DNA of 45,682 nucleotides from an uncultured Planctomycetota bacterium (GTDB lineage: Bacteria > Planctomycetota > Phycisphaerae > Phycisphaerales > UBA5793): contig CAADHA010000036.1 in the NCBI GenBank assembly GCA_900696685.1, positions 1 through 45,682 on the forward strand. The letters are read 5' to 3'. The stretch's first letter is position 1. Each line of letters begins with the position of its first letter. Shown here piece after piece: positions 8,322-14,507 of the stretch. Under the pieces are notes generated by a model that ran no database searches, was not told the DNA's origin, and saw nothing but the letters and a program-made list of their open reading frames with translations. The position numbers were made by a program, and so were the translations under genes.

Positions 8322-8948
8322 ATGCCTTTCACACTTCCTCCGCTTCCCTACGCTCCCAACGCGCTCGAGCCTCACATCGATGCCCGGACGATGGAAATCC
8401 ACCACGGCAAGCATCATGCCGCGTACGTGAACAACGCCAATGCAGCCCTTGAAGGCACGGAATGGGCGAACAAGAGCGTCGAGGAAGTCATCACCCACCT
8501 CGACGCCATCCCCGACGCCAAGCGCACGGCCGTTCGAAACAACGCAGGCGGGCACGCGAACCACTCTCTCTTCTGGACGATTCTCAGCCCCAGGGGCGGT
8601 GGCAAGCCTTCGGGTGCGCTGGCCGAGGCGATCAACAAAGACTTCGGCTCCTTCGACGCCTTCAAGGAGCAGTTCACCAAGGCGGCGACGACTCGCTTCG
8701 GCTCGGGCTGGGCGTGGCTCGGCGTCAAGGCCGACGGCAAACTCTGCGTCTGCTCGACCCCCAACCAGGACAGCCCGATGATGAAGGGAATCGTCGAGTG
8801 TCCCTGCACGCCGATTCTCGGCCTGGACGTGTGGGAGCACGCCTACTACCTGCACTACCAGAACCGCCGGCCGGACTACATCGCCGCCTTCTGGAACATC
8901 ATCAACTGGGAGCAGGTGGGGAAGAACTACAGCAAGGCGAAGGGGTAG
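8322..8948 (+). CDS. sodA: Superoxide dismutase, Mn/Fe family
   Basis: This 208-residue cytosolic-type enzyme dismutates superoxide to O2 and H2O2. The metal ligands are His27 ([15 protein letters not shown]), His81 ([10 protein letters not shown]), Asp169 and His173 ([10 protein letters not shown]). Gly77 together with Gln149 (TPNQDS) is the Mn-type second-sphere arrangement, so a Mn or cambialistic enzyme is likelier than strict Fe. An unusual cysteine cluster (Cys142, 144, 160, 162) sits near the metal-ligand loop. There are two in-frame ATGs, 8316 and 8322; the second has better spacing from the CAGGAGAG ribosome site and gives the canonical [10 protein letters not shown] start. It is followed by a terminator, so it is monocistronic. 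Confidence 0.95.
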   Translation: MPFTLPPLPYAPNALEPHIDARTMEIHHGKHHAAYVNNANAALEGTEWANKSVEEVITHLDAIPDAKRTAVRNNAGGHANHSLFWTILSPRGGGKPSGALAEAINKDFGSFDAFKEQFTKAATTRFGSGWAWLGVKADGKLCVCSTPNQDSPMMKGIVECPCTPILGLDVWEHAYYLHYQNRRPDYIAAFWNIINWEQVGKNYSKAKG

Positions 8949-8989
8949 GCGGAAGCAGCTTCGCGGCCGAACTCAGCAGCAAACGCCAA

Positions 8990-9017
8990 GGCGCGGCTCG
9001 ATGAGCCGCGCCGTCTC
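8990..9017 (+). terminator. Terminator hairpin after sod
   Basis: A 10-bp perfect stem (GGCGCGGCTC / GAGCCGCGCC) with a 3-nt GAT loop is followed by GTCTCTGTT. It lies 41 bp after the sod stop. The rest of the 266-bp gap to the next gene shows nothing else I can name. Confidence 0.65.
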
Positions 9018-9214
9018 TGTTGGCCGTGGTCTCTGCAGCGGGGGAGGTGAAGGGCGATCGGAGGCGGTGCTTGTCGCTTCCTCGCCATCAAACAAGGTCG
9101 TTTCCTCATGGTCGGGTGGCGCGATGGCAGTCAGAATCTTCTATTGAGCCGCGTTGAGCCTTGGTTCACCCTGCACTTGGAGTCGGCGAAGTGGTTCACG
9201 GAAGGGAGTCGATC

Positions 9215-10108
9215 ATGAGAACGAATGCAGCGTGTTGGATCGTGGGGCTTGTGGCCCTCGGGACGGTGAATGCGGCGATGAGTCAGACGGCGACGTTTGA
9301 CGCCTATCCGGAAGGGACGAGCGTGCCTGAGTTCGTCGAAGCAGGGATTCGTTTCTTCGAGTACGACAATCGGAGCGAACCACCGCCGAGCATGATGGTC
9401 GCTGACCGGGCGGACGGAATGCTGAGCGGGCAACCGGGATTCACAGCGCCCAATGTGCTGGCGTTCGGCGGATACGCTCCGGGGAATACCGCGGCCTTCG
9501 GGCAGTTCGGCTCGATGCACATGGAGCCGACGAGTGGGCGGGCGAGCGTCGCGATCGTGAATGTCTACGACTTCGGCAACCTGCACAACGGACGCACGCT
9601 GACGCTTGAGGCGGCTTTCAACGGCCAGGTCGTCGCTTCGGACACCATCACACTCTCAACCGGCGGCTTCGTGCGGCACAATGAACTTTCAGTGTCGGGC
9701 GCCCAGCTTGATGAACTGATCCTCTATGCCGGGCCTTCGGGCGATGACAAGGTCTACATCGCGCTGGACACCATTACGGTTCGCTCGGGTGAACTGGCCC
9801 TCGATCCGCCTTCACCGGGCATGGCCGGCGTGATCAACACGTTGTCAGCGCACGGCGCTGCCCCGGGCTCCCGCGTCTTCTTTGTGTACGGATGGCGCCC
9901 CGGATCCACGGCCCTGCCCGGATGCCCGGGCATCTTCATCGATATCGCGGGGCCGACCCTGGCGGGAAGCGACGTGGCCAACGCCAACGGCCAGGCGGAA
10001 CTTATCTCCTTCGTCCCCGACGCCGCAAGGAATCGACGCATCTATCTTCAGGCCGTCGAACGCGAGCCGTGCGAGAAGAGCAACTTGCTGGATTTCGTGT
10101 TCCGTTAA
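9215..10108 (+). CDS. Secreted protein with planctomycete Ig-like C-terminal domain
   Basis: This 297-residue protein begins with a Sec signal peptide (MRTNAACWIVGLVALGTVNA|AMSQ). The body (TATFDAYPEGTSVPEFVEAGIRFFEYD...) looks like a beta-sandwich jelly roll of the kind seen in secreted PEP-CTERM-type proteins. The last ~100 residues (PGMAGVINTLSAHGAAPGSRVFFVYGWRPGST...GCPG...ANGQAELISFVPDAARNRRIYLQAVE) match a pattern I recognise as a recurrent C-terminal module of planctomycete exoproteins. No PEP-CTERM anchor is present. The ATG at 9215 has a GGAAGGGA ribosome site. The function is unknown, probably a surface or extracellular protein. It converges with the NSS transporter gene. Confidence 0.75.
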   Translation: MRTNAACWIVGLVALGTVNAAMSQTATFDAYPEGTSVPEFVEAGIRFFEYDNRSEPPPSMMVADRADGMLSGQPGFTAPNVLAFGGYAPGNTAAFGQFGSMHMEPTSGRASVAIVNVYDFGNLHNGRTLTLEAAFNGQVVASDTITLSTGGFVRHNELSVSGAQLDELILYAGPSGDDKVYIALDTITVRSGELALDPPSPGMAGVINTLSAHGAAPGSRVFFVYGWRPGSTALPGCPGIFIDIAGPTLAGSDVANANGQAELISFVPDAARNRRIYLQAVEREPCEKSNLLDFVFR

Positions 10109-10132
10109 GACGTTGACTCTCATGTAGCCTCT

Positions 10133-10169
10133 GCGGCGGCGCGGCCCGATGGGATGCGCCGCCGCTTGT
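10133..10169. terminator. Hairpin between convergent genes
   Basis: A 10-bp GC stem (GCGGCGGCGC / GCGCCGCCGC) with a 13-nt loop is followed by TTGTG on the plus strand. It lies between the secreted-protein gene and the NSS transporter gene, so it may act in one or both directions. Confidence 0.5.
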
Positions 10170-10192
10170 GCATCTGGAGAGGTGGCGGCTGG

Positions 10193-11584
10193 TCAGATCA
10201 CGCCGATGGCATGCAGGAAGACCGCGAAGACCCCGAGCGGCACAATGTAGCGGAGAAGAAAGACCCACGTCCAGTAGATCTGCCCGAGGCGCGTGCCCGC
10301 TTTGAACGCCTGCTCGCGTGCGGCGTTGCCGACGCGCCAGGCGACGAAGAGCGCGATGAGCATCCCGCCGATGGGCAGCATCCAGTTCGAGGCAAGGTAA
10401 TCAAAGAAATCGAACCAGTTCATGCCCGCGTCGCGGCCGAGGAGTTTGAGCAGCGGGGCGGTGAGGTCCGTCACGCCCTGCCCGAACAGGCGCGAGCCGC
10501 CGCTCATCGCCGAAGGCAGGCCGAGGAGGGTGATCAACCCGCCCGTGGCGAGCGTGGCCTTCGTGCGCGACCAGCCTCGCTCGTCGATGAAGTAGGACGC
10601 GGCGACCTCGAGCAGCGAGATGGCGCTCGTGAGTGCCGCAAAGGTGAGCAGCAGGAAAAAGAGCGGCGCCAGCACCATCCCGCCGGGCATCTGCGAAAGG
10701 GCGATCGGGATGCTTCGGAACACCAGCCCCGGACCGGCGGCCGGTTCCAGTCCCGCGGTGAAGATGATCGGAAAGAGAACCAGGCACGCCAGCAGCGCCA
10801 CGGCCGTGTCGAGCACGCTGACGGTCACTGACGTGGTCACGAGATCCTCGTCGCGCTGAAGGTAACTGCCATACGTGATCATCGCGCCCATGCCCAGCGA
10901 GAGCGTGAAGAAAGAGTGGCCCAGGGCTTCGAGCACGCCGGCGGCGGTGAGGTCGCCCGCGTGCGGCGCGAAGACGAACTCGACGGCCCGGCCGAATCCC
11001 TCCGACTGCATGGCGTAGACGAAGAGAACCAGAAGGATGAGGAAGAGCGCCGGCATGAGGATGCGCGACCACAGTTCGATGCCGCCGCGGATACCGGCGA
11101 TCACGATGCTGATCGTTGCGCCCATGAAGATGAAGTGCCACAGCGCGTTGAGTTCTTCGCTGCCGTACACGCTCCCGAAAACCGCGCCGATCTCGTCGGG
11201 AGTGCGCCCCGAGAAGGTGTCGGTGAGGCTGAGCCAGGTGTAGTGCATGGCCCAGCCGGCCACGACGCTGTAGTAGGAGAGGATGACAAAGGCCGTGACC
11301 ACGCCCAGGCCGCCGGCGAGCGCCCACGGGCTGCCGGGGCGCGAGAGGGCGCGGAAGGCGCCGACGGGGGACTTCTGCGCCGACCGGCCGATCATGATCT
11401 CCGCCATCATGATCGGCAGGCCCACCAGCGCGATGCAGATGAGGTAGATGAGGACAAAGAGTCCGCCGCCGTTCTCGCCCGTGATGTAGGGGAACTTCCA
11501 GATGTTCCCGAGTCCGATCGCCGAGCCGGCGGCGGCGAGGATGAATCCGAGTCGTGATCCCCATTGGCCGCGTGATTCTGCCAT
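10193..11584 (-). CDS. Neurotransmitter:sodium symporter (NSS/SNF) family transporter
   Basis: This 463-residue membrane protein has the NSS hallmark in TM1 (AAAGSAIGLGNIWKFPYITGENGGG) where Na+ and substrate bind, and about eleven helices in total, as is usual for bacterial members. Further signatures are FFTLSLGMGAMITYGSY (TM6 unwound region) and LTFAALTSAISLLEVAASYFIDE (TM8). Relatives import amino acids such as Trp, Leu, Tyr or Met with Na+; the substrate cannot be read from sequence. The ATG at 11584 follows GAGGAGG on the minus strand. A TATAGT (plus-strand 11650-11655) may be its -10. It is divergent from the AGCS symporter gene. Confidence 0.93.
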   Translation of the reverse strand: MAESRGQWGSRLGFILAAAGSAIGLGNIWKFPYITGENGGGLFVLIYLICIALVGLPIMMAEIMIGRSAQKSPVGAFRALSRPGSPWALAGGLGVVTAFVILSYYSVVAGWAMHYTWLSLTDTFSGRTPDEIGAVFGSVYGSEELNALWHFIFMGATISIVIAGIRGGIELWSRILMPALFLILLVLFVYAMQSEGFGRAVEFVFAPHAGDLTAAGVLEALGHSFFTLSLGMGAMITYGSYLQRDEDLVTTSVTVSVLDTAVALLACLVLFPIIFTAGLEPAAGPGLVFRSIPIALSQMPGGMVLAPLFFLLLTFAALTSAISLLEVAASYFIDERGWSRTKATLATGGLITLLGLPSAMSGGSRLFGQGVTDLTAPLLKLLGRDAGMNWFDFFDYLASNWMLPIGGMLIALFVAWRVGNAAREQAFKAGTRLGQIYWTWVFLLRYIVPLGVFAVFLHAIGVI

Positions 11585-11707
11585 CTCGCCGGACCTCCTC
11601 AGTCAGGTGTTCGCGGAACGAAGCGCGTGCCGGACGCCATGAGAGCCGCACTATAGATCGCTATCGGCCGCGTCGTTGTTCCCGCTTGTGTGTTTGCCGG
11701 GCGCTCA

Positions 11708-11724
11708 GCGGAGTTTGACTCCGC
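11708..11724. promoter_or_regulatory. Small palindrome between divergent transporter genes
   Basis: GCGGAG-TTTGA-CTCCGC forms a 6-bp-arm inverted repeat in the 204-bp gap between the divergent NSS and AGCS genes. A CATACT (11741-11746) lies just downstream and could be the -10 for the AGCS gene. An operator is possible but unproven. Confidence 0.25.
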
Positions 11725-11788
11725 CCGGTGGGGGGCGGACCATACTCCACCTTTCGTCCCGTGTTTCCCGCCCGCCAAGGAGAGCCGA

Positions 11789-13600
11789 ATGAACCCGATC
11801 CAATGGTTCGTCGATTTCTACAACAGGTACATCCCGGGCTTCACCGACGACATCCTCTGGGGGCAGCACACTTTCATCATCCTGCTGGCCGTCGGGTTTC
11901 TCTTCACCGTGTGGAGCAAGTTCATCCAGTACCGTGCACTGACGCACGGCGTGTCCGTGATTCGCGGCAAGTACGACGACAAGCGCGACCCCGGCGCAAT
12001 CAACCACTTCCAGGCGCTATCTGCCGCGCTCTCGGCCACGGTCGGCCTGGGCAACATCGGCGGCGTGGCCGTCGCCGTCGCCGTCGGCGGGCCGGGCGCC
12101 GTCTTCTGGATGTGGGTCGTCGGATTCCTCGGCATGGCGATCAAGAGCGTCGAGGTCACCCTCGCCATGATCTACCGCGACACGAGCGATCCGGACAATC
12201 CGCACGGCGGGGCGATGTGGGTCATCAAGCGCGGCTTCGGCGACAAGGTCGGCGGGATTGCCAAGCCCTTCGCGTGGCTTGTCGGCGCCATCTTCTGCGT
12301 CACCCTGCTCATCTCGACCATGACCGGCGGCAACATGTTCCAGGTGTGGAACGTGGCTCGCATTACCAACGAGTACTTCGCGGTCGACCCGCGAGTAACA
12401 GGCATTGTGCTGGCCGTCCTGACGGCCATGGTCATTATCGGCGGCATCAAGCGCATCGGAGCCGTGGCCGGTCGACTCGTGCCTCTCATGTGCGGCTTGT
12501 ACATCGTCGGCGGCATTGTCGTGCTAGTCGTGAAGGCTGCCAACGTCCCTGACCTGCTCCTTTTCATCATTCAGGATGCGTTCAATCCGCAGGAGGCCGC
12601 CGGTGCGTTCATGGGCGCCACGGCCTGGTTCGGCCTGACCACCGGCCTGCGCCGCGCCCTCTTCTCCAACGAAGCGGGCCAAGGCTCGTCCCCCATCGCG
12701 CACTCCGCCGCCAAGACCGACGAGCCGGTGCGCGAGGGTGTGGTGGCCGGCCTCGAACCGTTCATTGATACGTGCCTTGTCTGCACCCTGACGGCGCTGG
12801 TCATCCTCAGCACCAACACGTGGAATCGCGAGAAGGTCGGCGATTTCAACGGCCAGATCGCCATCGTCCAGACGATGAACGACGCCGGCGAGACGGTCGC
12901 CAGGGTCGAGGCTTCGACGGCATTCGAATCCCTGCCGAAACTGGCGCCGCCTGCCGGCTGGTACAGGGGGAATCGCTTCTTCCTTCTCGCGGAGGCGCCC
13001 GAAGCCAACTCCAACACGGGATCCACGCGAGTTCGCATCGGCGGGCGTCTGGTCGAGATCGATGAGGACGCAGACGGAAATGGCGTGAAAGACCTGGTCA
13101 TCGTGTGGGACGCACCGCAGGTGGGATCGGTCCTCATCGACAAGGGTGTGTATCAGGATCTCGTTGGTGCGCCGCTCACCGGCCACGCGTTCGACCGCGC
13201 CATTCCGGGGCTCGGCAAATACCTCGTTACGGCCGTCTGCTGGCTCTTCGCGTTTTCGACGATGATCTCGTGGTCGTATTACGGCGAGCAGGGGGTCGTC
13301 TTCCTCTTCGGCAAGGCAATTGCGCCGTTCACAGTCCTCATCTACAAACTCGTCTTCTGCGCCCTGGCCATTGTCGCCAGCTGGCCGGGATTCCTCGAGA
13401 CCGATGCGCAACTCGGCCTGCTCGCAGACCTCGGCACGGGCGTGATGCTCCTGGCCAACGTCCCCATCATCGTCCTCATGGGCTACCAGTCCATGCGGGC
13501 GTTCAACGACTACTTCGGCCGCATGGCGCGCGGCGAAATGGAGCCGCCTCACAAGGCCCCGCCCATCGCAAAGGTCATCGAAGGCGAGGACGTGGAGTAG
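11789..13600 (+). CDS. Alanine/glycine:cation symporter (AGCS) with an extra loop domain
   Basis: This sodium-coupled amino acid importer has the AGCS core: FQALSAALSATVGLGNIGGVAVAVAVGGPGAVFWMW, FGLTTGLRRALFSNEAGQGSSPIAHSAAKTDEPVREG and FAFSTMISWSYYGEQGVVFLFG. Typical members have about 450-500 residues; this one has 603. The excess lies between about residues 343 and 450, a soluble insertion (starting near NTWNREKVGDFNGQ, ending near GVYQDLVGAPLTGHAF) between two late helices. It carries DEDADGNGVKD at 425-435, which resembles a Ca2+-binding EF-hand/dockerin-type loop. The ATG at 11789 follows AAGGAGAG. A strong terminator lies about 100 bp downstream. Confidence 0.92.
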   Translation: MNPIQWFVDFYNRYIPGFTDDILWGQHTFIILLAVGFLFTVWSKFIQYRALTHGVSVIRGKYDDKRDPGAINHFQALSAALSATVGLGNIGGVAVAVAVGGPGAVFWMWVVGFLGMAIKSVEVTLAMIYRDTSDPDNPHGGAMWVIKRGFGDKVGGIAKPFAWLVGAIFCVTLLISTMTGGNMFQVWNVARITNEYFAVDPRVTGIVLAVLTAMVIIGGIKRIGAVAGRLVPLMCGLYIVGGIVVLVVKAANVPDLLLFIIQDAFNPQEAAGAFMGATAWFGLTTGLRRALFSNEAGQGSSPIAHSAAKTDEPVREGVVAGLEPFIDTCLVCTLTALVILSTNTWNREKVGDFNGQIAIVQTMNDAGETVARVEASTAFESLPKLAPPAGWYRGNRFFLLAEAPEANSNTGSTRVRIGGRLVEIDEDADGNGVKDLVIVWDAPQVGSVLIDKGVYQDLVGAPLTGHAFDRAIPGLGKYLVTAVCWLFAFSTMISWSYYGEQGVVFLFGKAIAPFTVLIYKLVFCALAIVASWPGFLETDAQLGLLADLGTGVMLLANVPIIVLMGYQSMRAFNDYFGRMARGEMEPPHKAPPIAKVIEGEDVE

Positions 13601-13704
13601 AAGATCGCAAGGCATCAAGGGAACGGATGGGTCGCGCTCCACGAGACCGCTCGCGTCGTCGCGTCCCGCTACCCGGCGCCCTGGCGCCTCTTGACAACGC
13701 AGCC

Positions 13705-13743
13705 CCGCAGGCCCGGACTCTATCCCGGGCCTGCGGTCTTTTT
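13705..13743 (+). terminator. Strong intrinsic terminator after the AGCS gene
   Basis: A 12-bp perfect stem (CCGCAGGCCCGG / CCGGGCCTGCGG) is followed directly by TCTTTTT. It closes the AGCS transcription unit and separates it from the sigma-factor gene. Confidence 0.9.
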
Positions 13744-13809
13744 CGGACCCCGCATTCCGCTGGCGCGCCAATTCCTGTGGTCTGAGCCGCCGAATCGCAG
13801 AAACTCCTA

Positions 13810-13848
13810 AGAGACGCCCCGCCCGTGCGTCTCTATTGACGGCGGGGC
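13810..13848 (+). promoter_or_regulatory. Overlapping alternative hairpins upstream of the sigma-factor gene
   Basis: AGAGACGC (13810-13817) pairs with GCGTCTCT (13827-13834). GCCCCGCC (13816-13823) pairs with GGCGGGGC (13841-13848). The two stems overlap and exclude each other, as in attenuator-like leaders. GC-rich chance pairing is a real alternative. Confidence 0.3.
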
Positions 13849-13882
13849 GATCGGCGGCCCCGACTCGGTGATCGGAGGTTTG

Positions 13883-14461
13883 ATGGACCCGTCCAGACCG
13901 GCGAGTGCCGAAACGCAATGGGTGTGTCGGGCGCTCGATCGCCACGAGGCTTCGCTGCTGCGCTACACGGTCCGCCTGCTCGGCGGCGACGTCGAAGCCG
14001 CGCGTGACGTGGTGCAGGAGGCGTTCGTGAAACTGATTCAGCAGGATCGCGAGGCCGTCGAAGGCCACCTCGCCCCGTGGCTCTACCGCGTGTGCCGCAA
14101 TGCCGCGCTGGACCGGATTCGAAAGGAGCATCGCATGCAGACTTCGCTCCCCGAGATCACAGGCCGCAATGGTCGAACCGGTGCGGCCGAAGCGACTGCA
14201 GGCGACAGCCCGGCGGATCGCGCACACCAGCCCGAGTCGCGCTCGCGCCTCATGGCGGGTCTCGCCGACCTGCCCGAGCGGCAGCGCGAGGTGCTGCGCC
14301 TCAAGTTCCAGGGCGATCTCAGTTACCGCGAGATCGCCGAGATCATGGACCTCACCGTGAGCCACGTCGGCGTGCTCATTCATACCGCGATTCAGACCCT
14401 TCGAAGTCGCATGACCGGCTCCGCACATCCCAGTGAAGCGAAAGCAAACCCCAGTGCCTAG
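13883..14461 (+). CDS. ECF-type sigma-70 family RNA polymerase sigma factor
   Basis: This 192-residue protein has sigma region 2 (LLRYTVRLLGGDVEAARDVVQEAFVKLIQ, then WLYRVCRNAALDRIRKE) and region 4 with its helix-turn-helix (LPERQREVLRLKFQGDLSYREIAEIMDLTVSHVGVLIHTAIQTLRSRM), and no region 1.1 or 3, so it is of the extracytoplasmic-function type. The ATG at 13883 is preceded by GGAGG only 4-5 bp upstream; an in-frame GTG at 13868 is an alternative start. The stop codon lies inside a 7-bp tandem repeat, and the next gene encodes a membrane protein with an anti-sigma-like N-terminus, which suggests a sigma/anti-sigma pair. Confidence 0.92.
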   Translation: MDPSRPASAETQWVCRALDRHEASLLRYTVRLLGGDVEAARDVVQEAFVKLIQQDREAVEGHLAPWLYRVCRNAALDRIRKEHRMQTSLPEITGRNGRTGAAEATAGDSPADRAHQPESRSRLMAGLADLPERQREVLRLKFQGDLSYREIAEIMDLTVSHVGVLIHTAIQTLRSRMTGSAHPSEAKANPSA

Positions 14462-14487
14462 TGCCTAGTGCCTAATGCCTAGTGCCT
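14453..14487 (+). repeat. 5 x 7-bp tandem repeat between sigma and VWA genes
   Basis: Five head-to-tail copies of AGTGCCT; the fourth is AATGCCT. The sigma-factor stop (TAG, 14459-14461) falls at the junction of copies one and two. The variant copy creates an ATG at 14475 that is in frame with the downstream gene, 11 codons ahead of the preferred start. Copy-number change would alter the spacing between the two genes and the frame of that upstream ATG. Confidence 0.95.
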
Positions 14488-14507
14488 CCGTTGTTGAGGA
14501 TGCTCCC

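Noticed and set aside
12524-14428. Very long open frame on the minus strand opposite the AGCS and sigma genes
   Set aside because: Its translation is low-complexity and rich in Arg/His/Ala/Gln, and both strands of high-GC coding DNA give such shadows. The plus-strand genes have clear family motifs.
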